38,122 nucleotides of DNA from the NCBI GenBank assembly GCA_026984215.1, contig JALSSO010000116.1:1-38122 (forward strand). Reading direction: 5' to 3'. The translations under genes and the position numbers were made by a program. Shown here in pieces: positions 8,601 to 16,076 of the stretch; position 1 is the first letter of the stretch; each line of letters starts with the position of its first letter. The notes beneath the pieces are model-generated. The model saw only the letters and a list, made by a program, of their open reading frames with translations, had not been told where the DNA came from and searched no databases. The DNA comes from Gammaproteobacteria bacterium (GTDB lineage: Bacteria > Pseudomonadota > Gammaproteobacteria > JAJDOJ01).

Positions 8601-8918
8601 GGCATGATCGCGCTGGCCGGCATCATCGTTCGCAATTCGATCCTGTTGGTGGACTTCATCAACGAGCACGTGCGCAAGGGCATGGCGCTGGAGGAGGCGG
8701 TGGTCGAATCGGCGGCCGTGCGGGCCAAGCCCATCGTGCTCACGGGGCTAGCGGCGGTGCTGGGTGCGTTCTTCATCCTCGACGACCCCATCTTCTCGGG
8801 GCTGGCCGTCTCGCTCATCTTCGGCATCGCGGTCTCGACGCTGCTCACCCTGGTGGTGATCCCGCTGCTGTATTACGCGGTGGCGCGCAAGCGGATCGAG
8901 CAGCTGGTGGGAGGCTGA
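5658..8918 (+). CDS. RND-family efflux permease (AcrB/HAE type)
   Basis: A 1086-residue proton-driven inner-membrane pump, near the usual RND length. It has an N-terminal membrane segment (ITPLLALVGLLLGAFAVL), a large periplasmic domain, TM helices 2-6, a second periplasmic loop and TM 8-12. The proton-relay pair is in TM4 (SIGILVDDAIVVVENIHRH). In TM10, LAGIIVRNSILLVDF carries Arg where AcrB has Lys940, as in several RND subfamilies. The first ATG is followed by a second one; GGGGG lies upstream. It is translationally coupled to the adaptor. Substrates cannot be predicted; multidrug, solvent or sulfide-related toxic compounds are all possible. Confidence 0.92.
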   Translation: MMGTEARLGLSGSIARRFQDTAITPLLALVGLLLGAFAVLVTPREEDPQINVTFANVFIPFPGATAEEVENLVATPAEQVLAEIVGIEHVYSASRPGMAVLTVQYEVGEDREDAIVRLYNKLFSKRDWLPPNIGIGEPIVKPKGIDDVPIVTLTLWSQDPAWGSHELLRVAHAVEAELKRVHGTRDVYTIGGPDQVVHVLLDPVKLSGYGISLTDLRRALQVSNASRDAGALVRDDREIPVQAGDFLVSPHEVGELVVGVHEGRPVYLDDVAEVRLGPDFPESYVWMGVGPAGSEEKGIAVRGVYPAVTIAVAKKPGTNAVKIARQVIQRMDQLEGIFIPEGVNVTVTRDYGVTAKAKADKLIHKLIFATASVVLLVWLALGWREAVIVGIAVIVTLAITLFASWAWGFTLNRVSLFALIFSIGILVDDAIVVVENIHRHIELGAKSLREAIPAAVDEVGGPTILATFTVIAALLPMAFVTGLMGPYMSPIPINASTGMLISLAVAFVVTPWFAHRLLQKAFAAHAGHAPETGAETPGETVLHRFFDRVLKPMLVGRGARARRNGLFLAMVVLIGVAVSLVVLRVVVLKMLPFDNKPEFQVVVDMDEGVALERTVAVLEELGAYLETIPEVSDYQAYAGTAAPISFNGLVRQYYLRKGANVGDLQVNLTDPHHRTRKSHEIAQAVRGPLQEIGRRHGANVKIVEIPPGPPVLSPIVAEIYGLDYAGQIRVAKAVRGIFESTPDIVDVDDSVETPSPRLIVRVDRQKAALLGVSQAEVASAVATVLKGEDVSYLHGNKVKYPLPIRLEFPVQDKADLDPVLSLRLKSAGGELVPLSELVEVVEEPRPYSRLHKDLLPVVYVTGDMAGRLDSPLYGMFEIYARLKRADIADGAPIDQHFIAQPENPYRYGLKWDGEWQVTYETFRDMGIAYSVGLILIYLLVVAQFRSYLVPLVIMAPIPLTIIGVMPGHALLGAQFTATSMIGMIALAGIIVRNSILLVDFINEHVRKGMALEEAVVESAAVRAKPIVLTGLAAVLGAFFILDDPIFSGLAVSLIFGIAVSTLLTLVVIPLLYYAVARKRIEQLVGG

Positions 8919-8968
8919 GAACCATTGCGAAACCGGTGCGACCTCGGCGGGCGCCCGGCCCACCCGAT

Positions 8969-8993
8969 GAGGCCTGGGTCGGGTCCGGGCCTC
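8969..8993 (+). terminator. Strong hairpin after the RND operon
   Basis: Bases 8969-8978 pair with 8984-8993 in a 10-bp stem (outer GAGGCC/GGCCTC, with two G-T wobbles inside) closed by a five-base loop. It lies 50 bases after the permease stop and before the LysR promoter. The following bases (TCCCATTT) are only weakly T-rich, so it is a probable but not classical terminator. Confidence 0.5.
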
Positions 8994-9026
8994 TCCCATT
9001 TGGTGTAAAGACGGGCGCCGGATCAC

Positions 9027-9035
9027 TGGTATAAT
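9027..9035 (+). promoter_or_regulatory. Extended -10 promoter of the LysR gene
   Basis: TGGTATAAT contains a perfect TATAAT (9030-9035) with the TGn extension. No convincing -35 is seen. Transcription would start around 9042, some 38 bases before ATG 9080, supporting that start over the upstream GTG at 9056. Confidence 0.6.
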
Positions 9036-9079
9036 CGGCGTTTATCCATGTACTCGTGGGTTTTATCCCTCGCCGCCCC

Positions 9080-10018
9080 ATGGCCGATCGCAGACTCCAG
9101 GTCTTCTACACCGTGGCCCGCCTGCTGAGCTTCACCAAGGCGGCTGAGGCCTTGCACATGACGCAGCCGGCGGTGACGTTCCAGGTGCGCCAGCTCGAGG
9201 ATCACTTCAACACCCGCCTGTTCGACCGGGTGCACAACCGCGTCACCCTGACCGAGGCCGGGCGCAGGGTGTACGGCTACGCGGAGAAGATCTTCGAGCT
9301 CTACACGGACATGGAGAACGCAGTCAAGGAACTGACCGGCGACTTGTCCGGATCGCTCACCATCGGGGCCAGCACCACCATCGCCGAATACATGCTCCCG
9401 GACCTGTTGCGCGGGTTCAAGGTGGAGTTTCCCGAGCTCAACCTGAAGCTCAAGGTCTCCAACTCCGACGGTATCGTCTCCATGGTGGAGAACAGCACCA
9501 TCGATCTCGGCGTGGTGGAGGCGCCGGTGAGCAACAAGAACCTCATCGTCGAGCCCTGCCGCGTGGACCAGCTCGTGGTGGTGGTCGCTCCGGACCACCG
9601 TTTCGCCGAGCGCGAGACGCTGCAGATGAAGGAGCTCTCGGGCGAACCGTTCATCTGCCGTGAGGAGGGCTCGGGCACGCGCGAGGTCATCATGGACTAC
9701 CTGACGCGGCAGGGACTGGAGCCGGGAACCCTCAACGTGTGCATGGAGCTGGGCAGCCCCGAGTCCATCAAGGGGGCCGTGGAGGCGGGGATGGGGGTCT
9801 CGGTGCTGTCCAAGGCCACGCTGGGCAAGGAGCTGGCCCTGGGGACGCTGGTGGCCATCCCGCTGGATCCGCCACTGGAGCGGGAGTTCTCGTTCGTGCG
9901 TCAGCGGCAGAAGTTCCGGCACCGGGCGATGGAAGAGCTGCTCGAGTACGCGCATCAGTACTGCCACGAGCACGGTGGACAGCGCCTGCACGCCCGTCTG
10001 GAGGCTGCGGACGCCTGA
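9080..10018 (+). CDS. LysR-family transcriptional regulator
   Basis: A 312-residue LysR-type regulator. The N-terminal helix-turn-helix is LSFTKAAEALHMTQPAVTFQVRQLE in context (about residues 14-38). It is followed by the linker helix and a periplasmic-binding-protein-like effector domain (GSLTIGASTTIAEYMLPDLL onwards). The start is set at ATG 9080, where the family's conserved N-terminus begins. The effector domain is of the general CysL/YeiE/CbbR-like group, so sulfur or carbon metabolism targets are possible but unproven. The stop overlaps the next gene (TGATG), so it heads a three-gene unit. It may also act on the RND genes upstream, although those have their own operator. Confidence 0.9.
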   Translation: MADRRLQVFYTVARLLSFTKAAEALHMTQPAVTFQVRQLEDHFNTRLFDRVHNRVTLTEAGRRVYGYAEKIFELYTDMENAVKELTGDLSGSLTIGASTTIAEYMLPDLLRGFKVEFPELNLKLKVSNSDGIVSMVENSTIDLGVVEAPVSNKNLIVEPCRVDQLVVVVAPDHRFAERETLQMKELSGEPFICREEGSGTREVIMDYLTRQGLEPGTLNVCMELGSPESIKGAVEAGMGVSVLSKATLGKELALGTLVAIPLDPPLEREFSFVRQRQKFRHRAMEELLEYAHQYCHEHGGQRLHARLEAADA

Positions 10019-10407
10019 TGCACTCGCCGCCCGTGCGTGCCCGGGACCCGCGCGCCCGCAGGCTCCTTCGGCTTTTCGATGGGCTGGATGGCGAGGCGCA
10101 GCGCACCTTGCTGCGTTTTGCCGAGTTCCTGGCCCAGGAGAAGGACGCAGGCCGTGAGACCGCCGTCGGGGATCGTCGGCCTCCCCAGCCCAGATCCATT
10201 CCCCGGCCGAAGGACGAGTCGGTGGTCAAGGCCATCCGCCGGCTGGCCGATACCTATTTCATGCTCGACAAAGACGCGTTGCTCAACGAGACTTCCACGC
10301 TCATGGCCCAACACGTGATGCAGGGCCGCTCCGCCGCCGAGGTGATCGACGACCTGGAACGCCTGTTTCGGGAGGAGTACGAGCGTCTCGTGGGAAACGC
10401 GAAATGA
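10018..10407 (+). CDS. Conserved-looking unknown protein
   Basis: This 129-residue soluble protein has no family I recognise. The N-terminal half is basic and helical (RRLLRLFDGLDGEAQRTLLRFAEFL). A low-complexity, proline/arginine-rich linker (residues 50-68) follows. The C-terminal half is a clean amphipathic helical region (VVKAIRRLADTYFMLDKDAL...SAAEVIDDLERLFREEYERL). There is no signal peptide, membrane segment or cysteine motif. It overlaps the LysR stop by one base and the transporter start by four (ATGA), so it is tightly coupled to both and probably works with the transporter. The frame is open further upstream, but that part lies inside the LysR gene and is not credible. Confidence 0.75.
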   Translation: MHSPPVRARDPRARRLLRLFDGLDGEAQRTLLRFAEFLAQEKDAGRETAVGDRRPPQPRSIPRPKDESVVKAIRRLADTYFMLDKDALLNETSTLMAQHVMQGRSAAEVIDDLERLFREEYERLVGNAK

Positions 10408-11495
10408 TCGAGCTGATCCGCGACTGGTACAAGCGGCACTTCTCCGATCCGCAAGCCGCCATCCTGGCGCTGCTGCTTCTGCTCGGCTTCGGGGTGGTCC
10501 TGTTCGCGGGCGACATTCTTGCGCCGCTGCTGGCGGCGATCGTCATCGCCTATGTGCTCGATGGGGCCATCGAGCGCTTGGAGCGACTGCGCATCCCCCG
10601 CGCCGTGGCGCTGGCCATCGTGTTCACCCTGTTCATCGCGTTCCTGGTGTTCCTGGTCTTCGGGCTGGTGCCCATGCTCCTCAAGCAGACGGGACAGCTC
10701 ATCCGGGAGGTGCCGGGCATCGTGGAACGGGGGCAGGCATTGCTCATGCAACTTCCCGAGCGATATCCCAGGCTGATCTCCGAGGATCAGGTGGTGAGTT
10801 TCATCGCCGCCGTGCGCCGGGAGCTCTTGGCCGCCGGGCAGGAGGTGCTCAGTCTTTCGTTGTCCTCGGTGATGGGGCTCATCACCTTCATGGTGTATAT
10901 CATTCTGGTCCCCCTGATGGTGTTCTTCTTCCTCAAGGACAAGCGCAAGATCCTGGACTGGGTTGCGGGTTTTCTGCCCAAGGAGCGAGGGCTCTCGGTG
11001 GCGGTGTGGCGTGAGGTCAACGCGGGGGTGGCCAACTACATCCGGGGCAAGTTCGCCGAGATCGTCATCGTCTGGGTGGTGAGCTTCATCACCTTCACCG
11101 TGCTGGGGCTCAATTTCGCCATGCTGTTGTCCTTCCTGGTGGGGATCTCGGTGATCATCCCGTACGTGGGTGCGGCGGTGGTCACCATTCCCGTGGCGGC
11201 GGTGGCCTACTACCAGTGGGGCACGGAACCGGAGTTCGTGTATGCCGTGGTCGCCTACGCGGTGATCCAGTTCCTGGACGGCAACCTGCTGGTGCCCATC
11301 CTGTTTTCCGAAGTGGTGAACCTGCATCCGGTGGCCATCATCGCCGCCGTGCTCATTTTCGGCGGGATCTGGGGCTTCTGGGGCGTGTTCTTCGCCATTC
11401 CCTTGGCCACCCTGGTCAAAGCGGTGATCACCGCCTGGCCGCGGCAGCGGGACGGCGAGGTGCCGGAGCCGGCCGGAAGCCCCGGTTCTTCCTGA
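10404..11495 (+). CDS. AI-2E/PerM-family transporter
   Basis: A 363-residue polytopic inner-membrane protein with about eight membrane segments in the family's arrangement. Two closely spaced helices lie at the N-terminus (ILALLLLLGFGVVLFAGD and the following one), then a cytoplasmic/periplasmic helical loop. A C-terminal group of helices contains the conserved PYVGAAVVTIP and FWGVFFAIPLATL segments. Members have been linked to AI-2 export, Na+/H+ antiport or permease roles, so the substrate here is open. It overlaps the unknown gene upstream by ATGA and ends convergently with the PhoH gene. Confidence 0.88.
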   Translation: MIELIRDWYKRHFSDPQAAILALLLLLGFGVVLFAGDILAPLLAAIVIAYVLDGAIERLERLRIPRAVALAIVFTLFIAFLVFLVFGLVPMLLKQTGQLIREVPGIVERGQALLMQLPERYPRLISEDQVVSFIAAVRRELLAAGQEVLSLSLSSVMGLITFMVYIILVPLMVFFFLKDKRKILDWVAGFLPKERGLSVAVWREVNAGVANYIRGKFAEIVIVWVVSFITFTVLGLNFAMLLSFLVGISVIIPYVGAAVVTIPVAAVAYYQWGTEPEFVYAVVAYAVIQFLDGNLLVPILFSEVVNLHPVAIIAAVLIFGGIWGFWGVFFAIPLATLVKAVITAWPRQRDGEVPEPAGSPGSS

Positions 11496-11536
11496 TCGCG
11501 AACGCCCCTGTTCGACCGGGCGATGGCCCGGATCAG
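11492..11536. terminator. Structured convergent intergenic element
   Basis: The 37-base gap between two convergent stops folds on paper into a three-way junction. An outer stem CTGAT/ATCAG (11492-11496/11532-11536) contains both stop codons. Inside are CGAAC/GTTCG (11499-11503/11510-11514) and CCGGGC/GCCCGG (11516-11521/11526-11531). There is no T-tract. A bidirectional terminator or mRNA 3'-end protector is the simplest reading. Confidence 0.4.
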
Positions 11537-12936
11537 AGGTTCTCCGAGGCGAAGTCCGCCAGCCGCGAACGCTCTCCGCGCATCAGGGTGATGTGGCCGG
11601 CGTGGGGCCAGTCCTTGAAGTGGTCCACCACGTAGGTGAGCCCGGAGGTGGTCTCGGTGAGGTAGGGCGTGTCGATCTGGGCGATGTTGCCGATGCAGAC
11701 CATCTTGGTGCCGGGTCCGGCCCGGGTGATGAGGGTCTTCATTTGCTTGGGCGTGAGATTCTGGGCCTCGTCCAGGATGATGTAGCGGTTCAGGAAGGTC
11801 CGCCCGCGCATGAAGTTGAGCGAGCGGATCTTGACCTTGGATCGCAGCAGGTCCTGCGTCGCGGCGCGGCCCCATTCGCCGCCTTCCTCGGCCTGGGTGA
11901 GGACCTCCAGATTGTCCAGCAGAGCGCCCATCCAGGGCTCCATTTTCTCTTCCTCGGTGCCGGGCAGAAAGCCGATGTCTTCGCCCACCGGAATGGTCAC
12001 GCGGGTCATGACGATCTCGCGGTGGCGCTTGTCTTCCAGCACCAGCGTCAGGCCGGCGGCCAGCGCCAGCAGGGTCTTGCCGGATCCGGCCACCCCCACC
12101 AGGGTGACGAAGTCGATCTCGGGGTCGAGCAGCAGGTTCAAGGCGAAGTTCTGCTCGCGGTTGAGCGCGGTCACCCCCCAGACCGCGTGCCGCTGCTGGG
12201 TATAGTCCTCGGTGTATTCGATGATGGCCTCCTCGGGGCCGCGAATCTCACGCACGATGGCCTGGAAGCCGCCTTCGCCGGGCAGCACGAGGCACTGATT
12301 CGGATGCCACTGGCCGACCAACGGGCCACGGATGCGATAAAACGTGCGGCCCTCCGCCTTCCAGGCGTCCATGTCCTTGCCATGGGTGTCCCAGAAATCG
12401 GGGGGCAGCTCGGACAGGCCGCTGTAGAGCAGGTCGGCGTCTTCCAGGACCTGGTCGTTGTAGTAGTCTTCGGCGTGGATCCCCAGGATGGCGGCCTTGA
12501 TGCGCAGGTTGATATCCTTGGAAACCAGGGTCACCCGCGTGTCCGGCTGCTCCTCCTGGAGGGCCAGGGCGGTGGCCAGGATCGTGTTGTCGGGCGTGGT
12601 TCCCGGCAGGGACGGGGGCAATGGCGCAGAGAGCGGCCGCGCCTGGAAGAAGAGCCGACCGGTGGGGGCGGGCCTGACCCCGGCGGTATGATCCAGGGGC
12701 AGGCCGCGGGCGATCTCCCCATGGTCTTTGTCGTGGATCAGCTGGTCGATGAACCGCGAGGCCTGGCGTACGTTGCGGGCCACTTCCGAGGTGCCTTTCT
12801 TGGCGTGATCCAGTTCTTCGAGAACCACCATGGGGAGAAAGACGTCGTGCTCCTTGAAGCGGAACAGGGCCGTCGGATCGTGCATGAGCACGTTGGTGTC
12901 CAGGATGAACAGGCGCTTTTCGTGGTGGTCGTTCAT
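11533..12936 (-). CDS. PIN domain-PhoH family ATPase
   Basis: A 467-residue protein fusing an N-terminal PIN nuclease domain (LFILDTNVLMHDPTALF, then acidic residues as in LEELDHAKKG and TPDNTILATA) to a C-terminal PhoH-type P-loop domain. The Walker A is GVAGSGKTLLALA and the Walker B region is YIILDEAQNLTP. Length and order match the YlaK/PhoH2 group, which couples ATP-dependent RNA unwinding to cleavage in studied examples. It is transcribed convergently to the transporter and divergently from the DUF1992 gene only 23 bases away. The start fits the family N-terminus although no strong ribosome-binding site is visible. Confidence 0.92.
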   Translation of the reverse strand: MNDHHEKRLFILDTNVLMHDPTALFRFKEHDVFLPMVVLEELDHAKKGTSEVARNVRQASRFIDQLIHDKDHGEIARGLPLDHTAGVRPAPTGRLFFQARPLSAPLPPSLPGTTPDNTILATALALQEEQPDTRVTLVSKDINLRIKAAILGIHAEDYYNDQVLEDADLLYSGLSELPPDFWDTHGKDMDAWKAEGRTFYRIRGPLVGQWHPNQCLVLPGEGGFQAIVREIRGPEEAIIEYTEDYTQQRHAVWGVTALNREQNFALNLLLDPEIDFVTLVGVAGSGKTLLALAAGLTLVLEDKRHREIVMTRVTIPVGEDIGFLPGTEEEKMEPWMGALLDNLEVLTQAEEGGEWGRAATQDLLRSKVKIRSLNFMRGRTFLNRYIILDEAQNLTPKQMKTLITRAGPGTKMVCIGNIAQIDTPYLTETTSGLTYVVDHFKDWPHAGHITLMRGERSRLADFASENL

Positions 12937-12959
12937 GTGGGAGTTTCTGGAGTCGGGTC

Positions 12960-13331
12960 ATGTGGCTGATCGATCGGATCGCCGAGGAGCGGATCCGCAA
13001 GGCCCAGGATGAAGGCGTCTTCGACGATCTGCCGGGGGCCGGCCGGCCGCTGCCGCTGGAGGACGAACCGCTGGTGCCCGAGACGCTTCGGGTGGCCTAC
13101 CGCATCCTGCGCAATTCCGGCCATCTGCCGCCGGAGGTGGTCTTGCGTCGCGAGATCCGGGATGTGGAAGAACTCATCGCCCGGGCCGTGACGGTGGAGC
13201 AGCGCGCGAGCGCGGTGCGGCGGCTGGAACTGCTGCGCTGGCGGTTGTCCCGGGAGCGACTGGGCCGCCCGCTGCAGCTGGAAGAGGCCTACGCCGAGCG
13301 GATCGCGACGCGCTTCGGCGCAGAGCAGTAG
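12960..13331 (+). CDS. DUF1992 (DnaJ-related) domain protein
   Basis: A 123-residue protein beginning with the DUF1992 signature (IDRIAEERIRKAQDEGVFDDLPGAG in context, residues 4-28). It continues with a helical region to the C-terminus. DUF1992 occurs in small proteins and in some DnaJ-like proteins such as E. coli YhdN; the role is not established. GGAG seven bases before ATG 12960 supports the start. The gene is divergent from PhoH with a 23-base gap, and its stop faces that of the ACT protein after 21 bases. Confidence 0.85.
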   Translation: MWLIDRIAEERIRKAQDEGVFDDLPGAGRPLPLEDEPLVPETLRVAYRILRNSGHLPPEVVLRREIRDVEELIARAVTVEQRASAVRRLELLRWRLSRERLGRPLQLEEAYAERIATRFGAEQ

Positions 13332-13352
13332 CGGGCGCGGTGGCATCGATGG

Positions 13353-13886
13353 TCAGGGTGCCTTGACCGGTTCCAGGATCCCGTCGAAGTTTTCCGCGTC
13401 GCACAGGTCGAGGAAATCCTCGCGCAACTGGGCGATGTGCACCGTGTCGGGGACCTCGATGTTCATGCGCACCGAGATCATCGGCGCGGCGGTGTGGGCC
13501 GCCCGGTAGGTGTGCGTGGACATGTCCTGGATGTTGATGCCGCGGGCGGCGAGAAAGCCCGAGAGCTGGTGCACGATGCCCGGGCGGTCCAGCGACACCA
13601 CGTCCAGGGTGTAGGGCATGTGCGTTGGGTTCGGCTCGGACCGGTCCGTGTGGCGCGTGGTGATCGTCAGGTGCAAAGAGCCCTGGAGGTTGTTCAGCGC
13701 GGTTTCGAGCTTGGCCAGGTTGTTCCACCTGCCGGAGACCAGCTGGATGAGCGCAAAGGTTCCGCCGAGGACCGCCATGCGCGAGTCTTCGATGTTGCAC
13801 TGATATTCGAGGATGGTGCGCGCGAGGCGCTCTACGGTCCCGGGCTGGTCTTCGCCGATTGCGGAAACGACGAGGTAATTGGCCAT
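13353..13886 (-). CDS. gcvR: GcvR-like ACT domain regulator
   Basis: A 177-residue protein with two ACT domains. The first starts at the N-terminus (NYLVVSAIGEDQPGTVERLARTI) and the second at about residue 97 (YTLDVVSLDRPGIVHQLSGFLAARGINIQ). No DNA-binding domain is present. Length and architecture match GcvR, which in E. coli binds glycine and the activator GcvA to repress the glycine-cleavage operon. The gcv genes are not in this window, so the regulatory target is assumed by homology. An upstream promoter was not recognisable in the 13887-14012 stretch. Confidence 0.8.
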   Translation of the reverse strand: MANYLVVSAIGEDQPGTVERLARTILEYQCNIEDSRMAVLGGTFALIQLVSGRWNNLAKLETALNNLQGSLHLTITTRHTDRSEPNPTHMPYTLDVVSLDRPGIVHQLSGFLAARGINIQDMSTHTYRAAHTAAPMISVRMNIEVPDTVHIAQLREDFLDLCDAENFDGILEPVKAP

Positions 13887-14012
13887 GGTTAGGTGCTGGG
13901 TCGTTTTCGGAGCTGTCGGCAGGCCGCTAGCTTAACAGACTCGGGGCCGGCGACCGCAGGCCGTGCGCAAGGGGATCCGGAGGCGCCGGCTCCGGGGGCG
14001 TGGGCGGGGGTG

Positions 14013-14038
14013 GATCCGCGGCGCTCCTACCGCGGATC
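14013..14038 (-). terminator. Hairpin after hemH
   Basis: GATCCGCGG (14013-14021) and CCGCGGATC (14030-14038) form a perfect 9-bp stem with an eight-base loop, starting four bases after the ferrochelatase stop. No T-tract follows on the minus strand. It is the only strong structure in the 156-base gap between hemH and the gcvR-like gene. Confidence 0.5.
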
Positions 14039-14042
14039 ACCT

Positions 14043-15074
14043 TCAGGAGGGCTGGATCCAGCCCCGCGCGTGTTCTTCCACCAGCCCGGCCAAGGCCTCC
14101 ACGTGGTCGGGGCGGTCGTTGAGGCAGGCAATGTACTCATAGGACTCGCCGCCGGCCTTCAGGAACTCGTCGCGATCCTCCAGGGCGATCTCCTCAAGGG
14201 TCTCCAGGCAGTCGGCCGCGAATCCCGGGCAGATCACCTGCACGCGCCGCACGCCCTGGCCGGGTAGGGATCGCAGTACCTGGTCGGTATAAGGCCCCAG
14301 CCAGGGTTCGCGGCCCATGCGCGATTGAAAACTCAGGATCCATTGGTCAGGCTCCAGTTCCAGGCGCGCCGCCAGCGCCCGCGCGGTGGACCGGCATTGT
14401 CGCGGGTACGGATCGCCGGCCCGGGCGTAGCGCTCGGGGATGCCGTGGAAGGACAGCACGAGCCGATCGGCCCGGCCGTGGCGCGCCCAGTATTCCCGGA
14501 CGGAGGCGGCCAGCGCGTCGAGGTACGGGCCGTGGTCGTGATAGTCGTTGACGAAACGCAACTCCGGCAGGCGGCGCTCGGCGCGCAGGGCGGCGGCCAC
14601 CGCGTCGAAGACGCTGGCCGTGGTGGTTGCCGAGTATTGGGGGTAGAGCGGCAGCACCAGGACGCGGTGCGCGCCCACCCGGCGCAGCGCGCGCAGGCCG
14701 GCGCCCACCGAGGGCTCTCCATAGCGCATGGCCAGCACGACGTCGGCGGGCATTCCCCTACGACGCCGCAGCGCATCCTGCAGGGCCTCGCGCTGGCGGC
14801 GGGAGATGGCCAGCAACGGCGAGCCTTCCGGGGTCCAGATGCGCCGGTAGGCCGCCGCCGAACGCGCCGGGCGGACACGGAGGATGATTCCGTGCAGCAC
14901 GGGCCACCACAGTGGCCGCGGCAGATCGACCACCCGGCGATCCCACAGGAACTCCGCCAGGTAGCGGCGCACGTCGCGGCGGGAGGGGGATGCCGGCGTG
15001 CCGAGATTGACGAGCAGCACGCCGAGCCGCGGTGCAGTGGGGTGGGGCTGCGGGATTTCGGAGGGCGCTTCCAT
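14043..15074 (-). CDS. hemH: Ferrochelatase
   Basis: A 343-residue enzyme from ATG 15074 that inserts ferrous iron into protoporphyrin IX, the last step of protoheme synthesis. Family signatures are LGVLLVNLGTPASP at the N-terminus, VLPLYPQYSATTT, the catalytic histidine in LSFHGIPERY, and CPGFAADCLETLEEI with the conserved glutamate. An in-frame TTG at 15092 would add six residues. I prefer the ATG because the candidate promoter would leave the TTG almost leaderless; neither has a clear ribosome-binding site. It is divergent from dapA and separate from the bfd-bfr-hemJ heme/iron cluster later in the window. Confidence 0.92.
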   Translation of the reverse strand: MEAPSEIPQPHPTAPRLGVLLVNLGTPASPSRRDVRRYLAEFLWDRRVVDLPRPLWWPVLHGIILRVRPARSAAAYRRIWTPEGSPLLAISRRQREALQDALRRRRGMPADVVLAMRYGEPSVGAGLRALRRVGAHRVLVLPLYPQYSATTTASVFDAVAAALRAERRLPELRFVNDYHDHGPYLDALAASVREYWARHGRADRLVLSFHGIPERYARAGDPYPRQCRSTARALAARLELEPDQWILSFQSRMGREPWLGPYTDQVLRSLPGQGVRRVQVICPGFAADCLETLEEIALEDRDEFLKAGGESYEYIACLNDRPDHVEALAGLVEEHARGWIQPS

Positions 15075-15104
15075 AGTGAAGGATTGCGGCAAGCCCGGCC
15101 CGGC

Positions 15105-15133
15105 AGCATAGCGGGCTTTGCTTGTTTTGCCCA
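15105..15133 (-). promoter_or_regulatory. Candidate hemH promoter
   Basis: Read on the minus strand, TGGGCA (15133-15128) and TATGCT (15110-15105) are spaced by 17 bases, each matching four of six consensus positions. Transcription would begin near 15098, 24 bases before ATG 15074. Confidence 0.35.
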
Positions 15134-15200
15134 GCGGCGCTCAGTACCATGCCGGAGCCGACGGCGGCGAACGAGGCGTAGCGCAGGGGGGCGGAGAAGC

Positions 15201-16076
15201 ATGTTTCATGGCAGCATGGTGGCGATCGTCACGCCCATGGCCGAGGACGGCTCGGTGCAGCATGACGCCTTGGCCGACCTGATCGAGTGGCACGTGGACA
15301 GCGGCACGGATGCCATCGTGCCGGTGGGCACCACGGGCGAGTCGGCGACCCTGAGTCACGAGGAGCATTGTGCGCTCATCCGGTTCGTGGTGGAGCGCGT
15401 GGCCGGCCGGGTCCCCGTGATCGCGGGCACCGGGGCCAACGCCACCTCTGAGGCGATCGAACTCACCCGCTGCGCGATGGAGGCGGGGGCCGATGCGGCG
15501 CTGCTGGTCACGCCCTACTACAACAAGCCTCCCCAGGAAGGGCTGTATCTGCATTATCGGGCCGTCGCCGAGGCGGTTCCCCTGCCGCAGATCCTGTACA
15601 ACGTACCCGGGCGCACCGCCTGTGATCTGCTGCCCGAGACCGTCGAGCGCCTCTCCCACGTTCCCAACATCGTGGGCATCAAGGAGGCGAGCGGCAGTCT
15701 GGACCGGGCCCGTGAGCTCCTGAAACGCTGCGGCGGCCGGCTGGATGTCTACAGCGGCGACGACGCGCTGGCCCGTGAGATGATACTGGCCGGTGGCCGG
15801 GGGGTGATCTCGGTCACGGCCAACGTGGCACCTGGAAAAATGCATGAGATGTGCACGGCGGCCCTGGGCGGCGACGCCGAGACCGCCGCCCGGATCGACG
15901 GGGAACTCGCCGCCTTGCACCGCGACCTGTTCCTGGAGTCGAATCCCATCCCGGTCAAATGGGCGCTGTTCGAGATGGGGCGGATCGGCCGTGGGATCCG
16001 GCTGCCCCTGACACCGCTTTCAGAGTGTTACCGGGAACCGTTGCGTGAGGCGCTGCGTGCGGCGGGTGCCCTATGA
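15201..16076 (+). CDS. dapA: 4-hydroxy-tetrahydrodipicolinate synthase
   Basis: A 291-residue enzyme condensing pyruvate with aspartate semialdehyde, the first committed step to lysine and diaminopimelate. The TIM-barrel signatures are the threonine pair in PVGTTGESATL, the tyrosine in LYNVPGRTA and the Schiff-base Lys161 in VGIKEASG. ATG 15201 is preceded by GGCGGAG and matches the family N-terminus MFHGSMVAIVTPM. The frame is open far upstream but only antisense to hemH. The stop overlaps bamC by four bases (ATGA); dapA-bamC is a conserved gammaproteobacterial pair. Confidence 0.95.
   Translation: MFHGSMVAIVTPMAEDGSVQHDALADLIEWHVDSGTDAIVPVGTTGESATLSHEEHCALIRFVVERVAGRVPVIAGTGANATSEAIELTRCAMEAGADAALLVTPYYNKPPQEGLYLHYRAVAEAVPLPQILYNVPGRTACDLLPETVERLSHVPNIVGIKEASGSLDRARELLKRCGGRLDVYSGDDALAREMILAGGRGVISVTANVAPGKMHEMCTAALGGDAETAARIDGELAALHRDLFLESNPIPVKWALFEMGRIGRGIRLPLTPLSECYREPLREALRAAGAL

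Noticed and set aside
9739-10407. Long version of the 129-residue unknown protein starting inside the LysR gene.
   Set aside because: The extra 93 residues are an out-of-frame reading of the LysR effector domain; the ATG at 10018 fits the overlap pattern.
15091-15123. AAGCCCG/CGGGCTT hairpin followed by a T-rich stretch, looking like a plus-strand terminator.
   Set aside because: No plus-strand gene ends upstream; the region lies between the divergent hemH and dapA starts and is better read as promoter DNA.
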